Positions 1-6,905 of a DNA stretch of 21,402 bases are shown here, in pieces (the first letter of the stretch is position 1; each line of letters begins with the position of its first letter). Origin of the DNA: Bacteroidales bacterium UBA1253 (GTDB lineage Bacteria > Bacteroidota > Bacteroidia > Bacteroidales > Paludibacteraceae); contig DBVX01000082.1 of NCBI GenBank assembly GCA_002308815.1, forward strand, positions 24,146 to 45,547. The letters are read 5' to 3'. Below the pieces are notes generated by a model, which was not told the origin of the DNA, did not search any database, and saw only the letters and a list, made by a program, of their open reading frames with translations. The translations under genes were made by a program, and so were the position numbers.

Positions 1-2237
1 GGCAGCACCTTGCCGCGCAGGGTCATCTCGCCGGTCATGGCGATGCGCGGACGCACCTTGCGTCGGGTGAAAGCGGACACGAGTGCCGTGGTCATCGTGA
101 TGCCTGCCGACGGACCGTCCTTCGGTATGGCTCCTTCGGGAACGTGGATATGAACAGACTGTGTTTCAATGTCCTTGCGGGATATATGCCAGTCGTCGGC
201 GTGCGCTTTGATATACGCCAAGGCGATGGTGGCGCTTTCTTTCATCACGTCGCCGAGGTTGCCCGTGAGGGTTAGGGTAGGGGTCTTAGCGGGCGACAGA
301 GAGGACTCGATGAAGAGTATCTCGCCGCCGACCTGCGTCCAAGCCAGACCGGTAACGACACCTATGTAGTCGTTGTTCTCGTACATATCGCGGGTGTAAC
401 GCGGCTTGCCGAGATAAGTCTCTATGTCTGCGGACGTTATATCGGTATTGTATGTTTCGCCGAAGGCTATTTTTGTTACCGTTTTCCGGCATAGTGCCGC
501 CACCTGCCTTTCGAGGTTGCGCACTCCCGATTCGCGGGTGTAATGCTCAATGAGATAATCGGTTGCATTCTTGTCAAGCCGCATCTGCTCAGCCGTCAGT
601 CCATGTTCGGAGAGTTGCTTGGGGAGGATATGCCGTTCCACGATCGCCTCTTTTTCTTCTATCAGATAGCCGGTCATCTCGATGAGTTCCATCCGGTCGC
701 GCAAGGGGGCGGGGATGGTTTCGAGGGTGTTGGCGGTGGCGATGAAAAGGACGCGCGAGAGGTCGTAGTCGGTGTCAATGAAGTTGTCGTGGAAAGTGCT
801 GTTCTGTTCAGGGTCGAGGACTTCGAGCAGCGCGGAGGTGGGGTCGCCCTTGTAGTCAGCGCCGATCTTGTCTATCTCGTCCAAGACGAATACGGGATTG
901 GAAGTCTTGCACTTACGCAGGTTCTCTATGATACGTCCCGGCATGGCACCGATGTACGTTCTGCGGTGTCCGCGTATCTCCGCCTCATCGTGCAGTCCGC
1001 CGAGCGATATGCGTGCGTACTTGCGTTCCAACGCACGGGCGATGGACTTGCCCAAGGATGTCTTGCCCACGCCCGGAGGACCGTACAGGCATAGGATAGG
1101 GGACTTGAGGTTGCTGCCGCCTTGCTTGCGGACGGCGAGGTACTCGATGATGCGTTCTTTGACTTTCTCCATGCCGAAGTGGTCTTCTTCAAGCACTTGC
1201 CGCGCGTGGTTGAGGTCGTTGTTGTCCTGCGAGTATTCGTTCCACGGCAGGTCAAGCAGGGTCTCGAGGTAGTTCTGCTGCATGGCGTATTCGGGGGAGT
1301 GCGTCCCCATTCGCTGCAGTCGTTTGAGTTCCTCCTCAAAGCGGCTCTTGGTCTGTTCGTTCCATTTCTTCCCGGCGGCGCGTTTCTTCAGGTCGCTTAA
1401 TGTCTGTTCGCCCGTTTCGCCCAGTTCCTTCTGGATGGTTTCAAGTTGGTGCTGGAGGTAGTACTCGCGCTGGTTCTTGGAAATCTCCTGATTGGTCTTG
1501 TTCTGTATCTCCGCCTTCATATCGAGCATTTCCACCTCTTTCTTGAACCGTTCGAGGAGGTCTGTCGCACGTTCCTGAAGCGTTTCGATGGCGAGCAACT
1601 GCTGCTTGTCGGCGATGGAGAAGCCGAAATTGACGCAAAGGTAATTGACGAGTGTCGGGGCGTTGTTTATGTTGCGAATAGCCATTCCCGCCTCCACAGA
1701 GAACCCTTCGCTCTGTTGCATAACACGCATGGCTTGCTCGCGGAGAGTCAATACGGTTTGCAAAAATTGCTTGTCATTCTCGGCTGGCAGAATTTCGGGG
1801 TGGGGGATAACACGGGCAAAAAGCGTTTTCTTTTCCGTGTTTTCTGATGTTTCCGACTTTTTCGAATTATCAGAGTATTCCGAGTATTCCGAACTTTCAG
1901 AATTTTCCGAGTACTCCGATTTTTCCGATTGATTAAGAAACGATTGTATTCTGATGCGTTCTTCGCCTTCGAGTACGATGGTGAGGCTGCCGTTCTTGTT
2001 TTCGGTGGCGCGCATCACGCGGGCGGAAGTGCCCAATGTATATAGGTCGTCATGTTGTGGGTCAGTAATGTCTTTTTTCTTCTGGCAGCAGACGGCGAGC
2101 AGTTTGTTTTGTTGCATCGCATCCTTGACCATCCGTTTGGACTGTTCGCGGGTGACGTTCACGCCGAGCAGCACGCCCGGGAACAGCACCATATTCTTGA
2201 GGGGTAGTACACCCAGTATATCCTTCGTGTCATTCAT
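1..2237 (-). CDS. lon: ATP-dependent Lon protease, C-terminus cut off by window edge
   Basis: Lon is a cytoplasmic AAA+ serine protease that unfolds and degrades damaged and regulatory proteins. The first 745 residues are present, starting [21 protein letters not shown]. In order they show the N-terminal LON substrate-binding domain (about 1-200), a helical linker, the AAA+ module with Walker A GPPGVGKT at 386-393 and a Walker B-type [11 protein letters not shown], and the protease domain with PKDGPSAG, where the catalytic serine is about residue 710. The catalytic lysine lies beyond the edge. The start at 2237 is the first ATG after an in-frame stop at about 2274-2276, and it places the [11 protein letters not shown] motif unusually close to the N-terminus. 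The LON domain carries an 11-copy Ser-Glu tripeptide insertion, annotated separately. Lon is the last visible gene of a minus-strand run; 90 bases separate it from the gene upstream. Identity is certain. Confidence 0.97.
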   Translation of the reverse strand, partial: MNDTKDILGVLPLKNMVLFPGVLLGVNVTREQSKRMVKDAMQQNKLLAVCCQKKKDITDPQHDDLYTLGTSARVMRATENKNGSLTIVLEGEERIRIQSFLNQSEKSEYSENSESSEYSEYSDNSKKSETSENTEKKTLFARVIPHPEILPAENDKQFLQTVLTLREQAMRVMQQSEGFSVEAGMAIRNINNAPTLVNYLCVNFGFSIADKQQLLAIETLQERATDLLERFKKEVEMLDMKAEIQNKTNQEISKNQREYYLQHQLETIQKELGETGEQTLSDLKKRAAGKKWNEQTKSRFEEELKRLQRMGTHSPEYAMQQNYLETLLDLPWNEYSQDNNDLNHARQVLEEDHFGMEKVKERIIEYLAVRKQGGSNLKSPILCLYGPPGVGKTSLGKSIARALERKYARISLGGLHDEAEIRGHRRTYIGAMPGRIIENLRKCKTSNPVFVLDEIDKIGADYKGDPTSALLEVLDPEQNSTFHDNFIDTDYDLSRVLFIATANTLETIPAPLRDRMELIEMTGYLIEEKEAIVERHILPKQLSEHGLTAEQMRLDKNATDYLIEHYTRESGVRNLERQVAALCRKTVTKIAFGETYNTDITSADIETYLGKPRYTRDMYENNDYIGVVTGLAWTQVGGEILFIESSLSPAKTPTLTLTGNLGDVMKESATIALAYIKAHADDWHISRKDIETQSVHIHVPEGAIPKDGPSAGITMTTALVSAFTRRKVRPRIAMTGEMTLRGKVL
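1830..1928 (-). repeat. 11 x 9-base in-frame tandem repeat in lon, encoding (Ser-Glu-X) tripeptides
   Basis: Read on the minus strand, these 99 bases encode eleven consecutive tripeptides at Lon residues 104-136: [33 protein letters not shown]. The 9-base unit is close to TCGGAATAC, and the central copies are nearly identical. The tract lies between [14 protein letters not shown] and [12 protein letters not shown], where other Lon proteins have a short loop in the N-terminal domain. Because the unit is a multiple of three, gain or loss of copies keeps the reading frame. A disordered acidic, serine- and tyrosine-rich loop is inferred. Confidence 0.9.
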
Positions 2238-2250
2238 ATCGTTTGTAGAT

Positions 2251-2289
2251 TTTATACTATTTGAGACTTTGCATCACTTTACACTATTT
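2251..2289. repeat. Imperfect 12-base direct repeat upstream of lon
   Basis: TTTATACTATTT (2251-2262) recurs as TTTACACTATTT (2278-2289), 11 of 12 bases matching, offset by 27 bases, in the gap just upstream of the lon start. It could be an operator or chance in AT-rich DNA. No well-spaced lon promoter was recognised here. Confidence 0.3.
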
Positions 2290-2327
2290 TACATAATCCA
2301 AATTATAAGCGAAAACTATAAAAGGTA

Positions 2328-2630
2328 CTACAAAGCATTAAAAGGGTGAATATAGTCCTTAAAAGCGGCCAAACGTCTGGGCATGGTCATTGAAAAGAAC
2401 CAAGCATAAACCGCATATACCATTGCAGCCGTGCAAATGCACATAAAGATGACTATTGATAAAGGAAAATCATTTATAATTACATAAAGATAGGTAAAAA
2501 AACAAGTTAATGCCAAGATGATAACAAACGTTATAATCACCCCCAATGTAAACTCATGTCGGAACAGTTTATTGTCAAAGCGGTAATCCTTCATTTTATC
2601 CACATATTTACATGCAAAAAATAAAATCAT
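2328..2630 (-). CDS. Small hypothetical membrane protein with two predicted helices
   Basis: I do not recognise this 100-residue protein. It has a short basic N-terminus, then two long hydrophobic stretches that look like membrane helices: LGVIITFVIILALTCFFTYL at about residues 29-48, extending a few residues further, and LSIVIFMCICTAAMVYAVYA at about 57-76. A short tail with a basic patch (MPRRLAAFKDY) follows. Two starts are possible: ATG at 2630, used here, only 8 bases after the previous gene's stop, and ATG at 2594 (MKDYRFDN), giving 88 residues. The tight spacing behind the C_GCxxG_C_C gene suggests co-transcription and perhaps a joint role, but that rests on position alone. Base composition is more AT-rich than in the neighbours, as is common for membrane proteins and for genes of no known family. 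Confidence 0.6.
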   Translation of the reverse strand: MILFFACKYVDKMKDYRFDNKLFRHEFTLGVIITFVIILALTCFFTYLYVIINDFPLSIVIFMCICTAAMVYAVYAWFFSMTMPRRLAAFKDYIHPFNAL

Positions 2631-2638
2631 TTATGATG

Positions 2639-3052
2639 TCAGATGTTTTGCAGAACCATGCGTGTTGCGTTGGCTACTTTTTCATTGCACGATGGATTGG
2701 CGGGATTCTGCAGCAAATCCGCACAGATAATAGAACCTCCGTGCTGGTGCTTGAACAGATTGAGCAATTGCTGCACACGAGCATAATTGATTTTTTTGCC
2801 GGTGATGTCGCCTTGAACGGAGGAGCCGCTGTGAAGCCCTTCCACCATACACATGGCACAGACTGCTCCGCATACATTCCGCGTACCACCTATCCCGCCA
2901 CCGAATGAAGCTGAAAGCAGAAGCGCTTGCTCACGGGGAATACCAAACAGATCTGCACATGCGGTGAAAACAGCTTGCGAGCAATTAAATCCGGCACGAT
3001 GAAGGGCTCTCGCATTGTCCGCCCGACTATTAATCTCATCTATACTCAACAT
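2639..3052 (-). CDS. C_GCxxG_C_C family cysteine-rich, probably redox-active protein
   Basis: This 137-residue protein matches the C_GCxxG_C_C family, small cytoplasmic proteins thought to be redox-active or metal-binding, with no firmly assigned reaction. The signature is visible in order: FNCSQAVFTACADLFG (Cys24, Cys32), the glycine-rich GGGIGGTRNVCGAVCAMCM (51-69, with Cys61, Cys65 and Cys68), and the C-terminal pair in IICADLLQ and NPSCNEKV. Length is typical. The start lies inside the end of folC (7-base overlap, ATATGTTGA holding both the ATG and the folC TGA), so translation is probably coupled to FolC. Whether this has metabolic meaning for folate metabolism is unknown. Family assignment is confident, function is not. 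Confidence 0.85.
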   Translation of the reverse strand: MLSIDEINSRADNARALHRAGFNCSQAVFTACADLFGIPREQALLLSASFGGGIGGTRNVCGAVCAMCMVEGLHSGSSVQGDITGKKINYARVQQLLNLFKHQHGGSIICADLLQNPANPSCNEKVANATRMVLQNI

Positions 3053-4533
3053 ATATCATCTGTACGTTTAATGTGAGAAAGTTTCTGAACCCATGTTAGC
3101 GCATCGCCTATGATATAATTGCTTCCTCCGATGAAGAGGATGTCGTTTTCGGAGCAGTCGTTTCGGGCGGCTTCGAGGGCATCCGAAAGACGGCTGAACG
3201 TCATCATTGTTGTATCGGGCATTGCCTTGCTCCATATCTCCAAAAGCCGCTCCGCCGGGATGGCACGATGGGTGTCAGGTTGGGTCAGATAATAGACCGC
3301 CTGCCTCGGCATCAGATCCGCAACCGTTTCCACATCCTTGTCATCCACCATTCCGAAAACCACGCGAAGAGATGTGTCTGCGGACCGCAAAAGCCGTTCG
3401 TGCAGGATTTGCTGCAACTGGTGGCTTACGTGGCGCAATCCGTGGGAGTTGTGACCGGTGTCGCAAATGGTCAGCGGATGGTTGGAAAGAACCTCCCATC
3501 TGCCGCGCAAACCGGTCAGGGTACAGACCTCGGAGAAGCCTTTTCGGACGGCTTGGCTGAAAGATAAAAATGACCGGAAATTTTGTAGGGAGAAAGATGA
3601 TGATGCGGACGTGTTTTGCAGGGACTGCATGAGCGGATTCCAAACGGCGCGGAGGGCGACGAAGGCGGTCTGGAGGTTCTTCTCCTGATATTCTCCTTTG
3701 AGTTGGCAGTCGGGGGCGATGCGATGGCGTTCGCGGCGAAGGTACTCGCATTGGTCGGCGAACCATATCCGGCACCGGTCGGTTTCGAGTCCGTCACCTA
3801 ATATATTGTTGCTTTCTGCGGCTTGGAGGAAGACGGGCATGGTCTGCGGGTCTGTCTCACCAATGACACATGGGACATCGGGTTTGATGATACCTGCTTT
3901 TTCGGCGGAAATCTGCGGCAACGAATTTCCCAAAAACTCGGTATGGTCAAGACCGATGTTGGTGATGACTGAGAGTATCACACCAAAGGGGGCTTGAGTC
4001 TGTCCTTTTTCATCTGAACAACTATCACAAAGCGGCGTGAGAGGAGGCATGATATTCGTGCTGTCAAGCCGTCCGCCGAGACCGACTTCGATGACGGTAA
4101 TGTCCACCTGCTGTTCGGCGAAGTACTCAAAAGCCATTGCCATTGTCGTTTCGAAGAAGGAGGGCTTGACCGTTTCAAGGAAAACCTTATTCTCCTCCAC
4201 GAAGCGCACCACCCTATCCTCCTCTATCATCTTCATCGGTCGGTCTGTTGTTTCGGACACACGTATGCGCTCGCGGAAATCCACTAAATGCGGGGATGTG
4301 TAAAGACCTACCTTGAGTCCCGCCGCGTGAAGGGTTGCGGCAATTAGATGGGAGGTGGAACCCTTGCCGTTGGTACCGGCAATATGGATGGCGCGGAAGC
4401 GGCGTTCGGGATGCGAGAGATGCTCCATCAGGGCTTCGGTGTTCGCCAGCCCGGGTTTGTATGCCGCCGCACCTACCAAGTGGAAGGGGGGCTGCAAGGC
4501 ATAAAGGTATTCTATGGTTTCCTTACAGGTCAT
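3046..4533 (-). CDS. folC: Bifunctional dihydrofolate synthase / folylpolyglutamate synthase
   Basis: FolC joins glutamate to dihydropteroate to make dihydrofolate, then extends the glutamate tail of folates, using ATP in the cytoplasm. The Mur-ligase-type P-loop GTNGKGST is at residues 53-60, followed by YTSPHLVDFRERIRV at about 78-92, IEVGLGGRLDSTNI, and ITNIGLDHTEFLG. The C-terminal domain contains GLRGRWEVL and the CDTGHNSHG motif typical of the family. At 495 residues it is somewhat longer than many bacterial FolC proteins; the excess includes a Ser/Phe-rich stretch around QNTSASSSFSLQNFRSF. The gene follows the phosphopantetheinyl transferase by 34 bases and overlaps the next gene by 7, so it sits in the middle of a probable operon. 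Confidence 0.95.
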   Translation of the reverse strand: MTCKETIEYLYALQPPFHLVGAAAYKPGLANTEALMEHLSHPERRFRAIHIAGTNGKGSTSHLIAATLHAAGLKVGLYTSPHLVDFRERIRVSETTDRPMKMIEEDRVVRFVEENKVFLETVKPSFFETTMAMAFEYFAEQQVDITVIEVGLGGRLDSTNIMPPLTPLCDSCSDEKGQTQAPFGVILSVITNIGLDHTEFLGNSLPQISAEKAGIIKPDVPCVIGETDPQTMPVFLQAAESNNILGDGLETDRCRIWFADQCEYLRRERHRIAPDCQLKGEYQEKNLQTAFVALRAVWNPLMQSLQNTSASSSFSLQNFRSFLSFSQAVRKGFSEVCTLTGLRGRWEVLSNHPLTICDTGHNSHGLRHVSHQLQQILHERLLRSADTSLRVVFGMVDDKDVETVADLMPRQAVYYLTQPDTHRAIPAERLLEIWSKAMPDTTMMTFSRLSDALEAARNDCSENDILFIGGSNYIIGDALTWVQKLSHIKRTDDIC

Positions 4534-4567
4534 TGCGGTTCGTTTGTTCGTTGGTCGGTTGCACCTG

Positions 4568-5143
4568 TCAACAACAGATGCTGTATATATAGGTGTCAGT
4601 GATGTGTGTTTCGATTGGTTCGCTGCCGGTCAAAACGTTGCGCATATCGTCTAAAATACCTGTTCCGCGCTGTTTGAGAACAGCCTCTTTCTTGGTCCAT
4701 AGTACAATGAAGGCGGAGGGCGGGTCACTGTGACGGACGATGTATTGCTGCTCCTGCCAGTTCATCACGTGTTCGGCAAGACCATCGGATATGCGTCTTG
4801 TGCGTGATTCGATGTCAATTCCTATTTCTTTGCTGCTGACTGCGACTGCGATTGCTTCCTTGCAATGACTGATAGAGAAAAACGGAAAAACAGTTTGCAA
4901 AGACTGGAGGCTGTCGGTGGAAAGATAAGGTTTGCCGTGTTCGTTGTACTCAAATGTGAGAGGAAGGTCGGTATGGAGCAGTTGCAGAAGCATCTCGTAG
5001 GATTTGAGGCATGCCCATTGTCCGAAGATGTGGTGGTAGCGCATCGCCTGTGCGAGCCGCTGCGGGCTTGCCACCGCTTTGAGGCGTTCAATGTCCGTCT
5101 GCGTACAACAGGTCATATCATCGAAGATAAGGTACCGCCACAT
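4568..5143 (-). CDS. 4'-phosphopantetheinyl transferase, Sfp-like superfamily
   Basis: These enzymes move the phosphopantetheine arm of coenzyme A onto a serine of acyl- or peptidyl-carrier proteins. Visible motifs in the 191 residues are NEHGKPYL (67-74), FSISHCKEAIAVAV (89-102), the magnesium-binding GIDIE (Asp110, Glu112), and WTKKEAVLKQRGTG (149-162), where Glu153 is the usual catalytic or metal-binding acid. The length fits a short Sfp-like enzyme. No carrier protein, PKS or NRPS gene is nearby, so the substrate is unknown; it may serve the fatty acid ACP or a separate lipid pathway. It lies between the regulator gene (84-base gap) and folC (34-base gap). Confidence 0.87.
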   Translation of the reverse strand: MWRYLIFDDMTCCTQTDIERLKAVASPQRLAQAMRYHHIFGQWACLKSYEMLLQLLHTDLPLTFEYNEHGKPYLSTDSLQSLQTVFPFFSISHCKEAIAVAVSSKEIGIDIESRTRRISDGLAEHVMNWQEQQYIVRHSDPPSAFIVLWTKKEAVLKQRGTGILDDMRNVLTGSEPIETHITDTYIYSICC

Positions 5144-5186
5144 AATTCATTCTCTAATTCCTTACAACTACGTCCTTTCTTCTCCA

Positions 5187-5220
5187 TTTCACCTTTCATT
5201 TTTCACCTTTCATTTTTCAC
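5187..5220. repeat. Tandem 14-base pyrimidine/purine-biased repeat between regulator and PPTase genes
   Basis: TTTCACCTTTCATT occurs twice, head to tail and perfectly (5187-5200, 5201-5214), followed by the partial copy TTTCAC; a related CTTTCACCTTTC follows up to 5236, entering the end of the regulator gene. On the transcribed (minus) strand this is a purine-rich AATGAAAGGTGAAA tract in the 84-base gap before the PPTase start. It may arise by replication slippage, or act in the mRNA by spacing or by its AAGGTGA purine stretches. No function is proven. Confidence 0.75.
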
Positions 5221-5227
5221 TTTCCTT

Positions 5228-5686
5228 TCACCTTTCTTCGAAGGTGCCGTCGGTATAGTAGATGATAATTTTGTCCACTCGGCGTTCCGTCTTGCCGAGG
5301 TCAGCTGTATTCTTTTTGGATTTGGCGTTGGTGGTAACGGCAACAGGAATGGGTAACTGCCCTCCTATATTCTGCTGGTTGTCCGATTGCGGAAGATTAG
5401 CTACAGGGGGCGTGTCCGGTTCGACAGGGCGGATGTCAAAGAGCGTATCCTGCACCGCCTCGCTCCCCTTGGGACGGTACATTGGTCCGGAATCAAGAAT
5501 CAGCCAATCTGAACTGATGGTCCGGAAAGCATTGAGTATACGCTGCATCACACCTAAACTGACTTCGTTACGTCCCTTGAAGATATTGCTAAGCGTACTT
5601 TGGCTAATTCCCACGCGGTCGGAAAACTGTTTCGCGTTAAGTTTCTCCTCCGCCATTATTTTCTTTATTTTCTCTATCCCGTTCAT
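5228..5686 (-). CDS. XRE/Cro-family helix-turn-helix regulator
   Basis: This is a 152-residue predicted DNA-binding protein. Residues about 4-60 form a lambda-repressor-like helix-turn-helix: LNAKQFSDRVGISQSTLSNI with the recognition-helix pattern SQSTLSNIFKGRNEVSL, then MQRILNAFRTISSDWLILDSG. The middle (about 75-130) is proline- and glutamine-rich with no recognised fold. The protein ends in a strand-like tail, RVDKIIIYYTDGTFEER, a type of ending I associate with small Bacteroidales regulators of this kind. It is the first gene of the minus-strand run, with overlapping consensus promoters upstream. Autoregulation is plausible but unproven. Its position suggests it could control the genes behind it (PPTase, folC). 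A phage-repressor origin is possible, but no phage genes are near. Confidence 0.85.
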   Translation of the reverse strand: MNGIEKIKKIMAEEKLNAKQFSDRVGISQSTLSNIFKGRNEVSLGVMQRILNAFRTISSDWLILDSGPMYRPKGSEAVQDTLFDIRPVEPDTPPVANLPQSDNQQNIGGQLPIPVAVTTNAKSKKNTADLGKTERRVDKIIIYYTDGTFEER

Positions 5687-5781
5687 CGTTTATGTTTTAT
5701 GGAGGTTTTATCTCGTTTGTCGTTTATTCCTCGCTTATACCAGATCTGTCTGCGCACCGGTTGAGAGCATAAATTTTCGCG

Positions 5782-5813
5782 CAAAGATATGTCAATAATT
5801 TCATCTCTGCAAA
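5782..5813 (-). promoter_or_regulatory. Bacteroidota-type promoter of the XRE regulator run (proximal)
   Basis: On the minus strand TTTG (5813-5810) is followed by a 20-base spacer and TATCTTTG (5789-5782), an exact fit to the TTTG-N19/21-TAnnTTTG consensus. Transcription would start at about 5775, giving a leader of roughly 90 bases before the regulator ATG at 5686. Confidence 0.75.
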
Positions 5814-5840
5814 ATTATTTTTTCACAGTTGAATTGCAAA
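5810..5840 (-). promoter_or_regulatory. Second, upstream overlapping promoter of the same run
   Basis: TTTG (5840-5837), a 19-base spacer and TAATTTTG (5817-5810) again match the consensus. The -7 box of this promoter shares its TTTG with the -33 box of the proximal one, so the two could not be occupied independently. Confidence 0.5.
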
Positions 5841-6359
5841 GAAATTTCAGACTTGCAAAACACACATATCAACACCTGTCACAATCGTAAAAAGGATGAA
5901 TTTCTCATATATCATTGTACAAAATTATATTACAAAATATACCGAAAGCACACTTTATGTAATTCAACATTTCAAGTAAACTACATAATATGCAGATTAT
6001 ATTAAATCTTTACTATTTCTTTATCGATTCAAACCAACATTTCTGTCCCAACCCAAGATTGCGATGCTCAAACAAAAGCGCAACTACAATTAAAATAAAC
6101 TAAAATACAGATTTTGTGATAAATATAATATTAAACACATTGATTACAAATTTCGAAATCGCACTATTCTTGTGATATGCAAAATACTTTACAATTATAA
6201 AATCCACTAATGTCTATCGAGTGTGTGTTTGTGAAATATGTCGTCTTGTCAGCGCGGTTTCTTTTCAAATGAACACTTCACCGTTCTACGGGGTGTTTTT
6301 ACGGAAATTCATTTTTGCAAAAATTTGCTGTACCCTATCCTGTTTTCAGAAACTTTCCG
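5841..6359. other. AT-rich intergenic region, no gene seen
   Basis: About 520 bases between the diverging transcription units. Stretches open in some frames have no recognisable protein, and the one reading into 6221-6697 overlaps the real lipoprotein gene in another frame. The sequence is rich in TTATAT/AAATAT-like words. TTGTGATA occurs twice (near 6115 and 6174). Apart from a weak terminator-like hairpin near 6272 I see no tRNA, no convincing RNA structure and no repeat array. Confidence 0.6.
6272..6300 (+). terminator. Weak terminator-like hairpin upstream of the lipoprotein gene
   Basis: AACAC (6272-6276) pairs with GTGTT (6293-6297) and CCG (6281-6283) with CGG (6289-6291), with small bulges between, and a short T run ends the stem. 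If real it would insulate the downstream promoter or end an unrecognised short transcript. The stem is interrupted and partly AT, so support is low. Confidence 0.25.
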
Positions 6360-6367
6360 TATCTTTG
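6360..6367 (+). promoter_or_regulatory. -7 element upstream of the DUF4296-type lipoprotein gene
   Basis: TATCTTTG is a perfect TAnnTTTG -7 box 40 bases before the ATG at 6408, implying a start of transcription near 6373 and a leader of about 35 bases. No TTTG lies at the ideal distance upstream (the nearest is at 6324-6327, too far), so the -33 box is weak or degenerate. Confidence 0.55.
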
Positions 6368-6407
6368 CGCGTCTTTTTGAGTATAATCCTTACGTACCCG
6401 CTTAATA

Positions 6408-6905
6408 ATGATGAAAAACAGATACAGTCTACACCCTATCGTTCAACATTGGCTATACCCTATTTTTATGCGCAGGATTTGGACGATTGCCGTGTTGACG
6501 TGTATTATCTGCTCTTTGGCATCCTGCCGTCCGAAGGGAGTGCTGTCGTCCGGACAGATGGAGGATCTGTTTGTGGATCTTCATCGTGCAGAGGGGATAA
6601 TATACGTAAATGGTTATATGAACGGTCACGACAGCATCGTGCGTCTGACATACGACTCGATATTAGCGGCGCACGGCGTGACACGCGCGCAGTTTGACTC
6701 CTCGCTGGTATGGTACACGGACAACCCGATGATGTTCAACAAGATTTATCCACATGTGATGGAGCGTCTTGAAACAATGCAGAAAGAGGAACGACGGAAT
6801 AATGAGGAGGCAATCCAACGTGAGAAGGAAGAGATGATGCAAAAACAAGGGCAGCAGTCAGCGTCACCACCTCCCGATTCGGAGCGATTGTTGAAAATGA
6901 AATGA
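6408..6905 (+). CDS. DUF4296-type lipoprotein
   Basis: This 165-residue protein has a hydrophobic signal segment (IWTIAVLTCIICSLAS) and the lipobox LASC with Cys40, so it is predicted to be a lipoprotein. The mature part resembles the DUF4296 domain: QMEDLFVDLHRAEGIIY near the start, the YDSILAAHGVTRAQFDSSLVWYTDNP core at about 80-105, and an amphipathic helix after it. The C-terminus (about 120-165) is a charged Glu/Arg/Gln-rich helix, EERRNNEEAIQREKEEMMQK, then a short Ser/Pro tail. Function of the family is unknown. The first ATG (6408, in ATGATG) gives a 39-residue signal region; ATG at 6468 would give a more usual 19-residue one. The stop overlaps the tex start by 4 bases (ATGA), so tex translation is probably coupled to it. 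Confidence 0.8.
   Translation: MMKNRYSLHPIVQHWLYPIFMRRIWTIAVLTCIICSLASCRPKGVLSSGQMEDLFVDLHRAEGIIYVNGYMNGHDSIVRLTYDSILAAHGVTRAQFDSSLVWYTDNPMMFNKIYPHVMERLETMQKEERRNNEEAIQREKEEMMQKQGQQSASPPPDSERLLKMK

Noticed and set aside
2299..2334. Possible minus-strand lon promoter (CAAATTATA with CAAA at 2331)
   Set aside because: The -7 box has three instead of two middle bases and the spacer is about 23 bases, outside the usual range; AT-rich chance matches are likely.
5184..5236. CRISPR-like or phase-variable array near the PPTase gene
   Set aside because: The repeat unit is only 14 bases, with two full copies and no unique spacers, so it is a short tandem repeat and not an array.
5262..5798. 178-codon plus-strand frame across the XRE regulator
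   Set aside because: Antisense to a clear helix-turn-helix gene and running through its promoter region.
6221..6697. 158-codon plus-strand frame before and across the DUF4296-type lipoprotein gene
   Set aside because: It begins upstream of the promoter element at 6360 and overlaps the lipoprotein in another frame; the product has no signal peptide or recognised domain.
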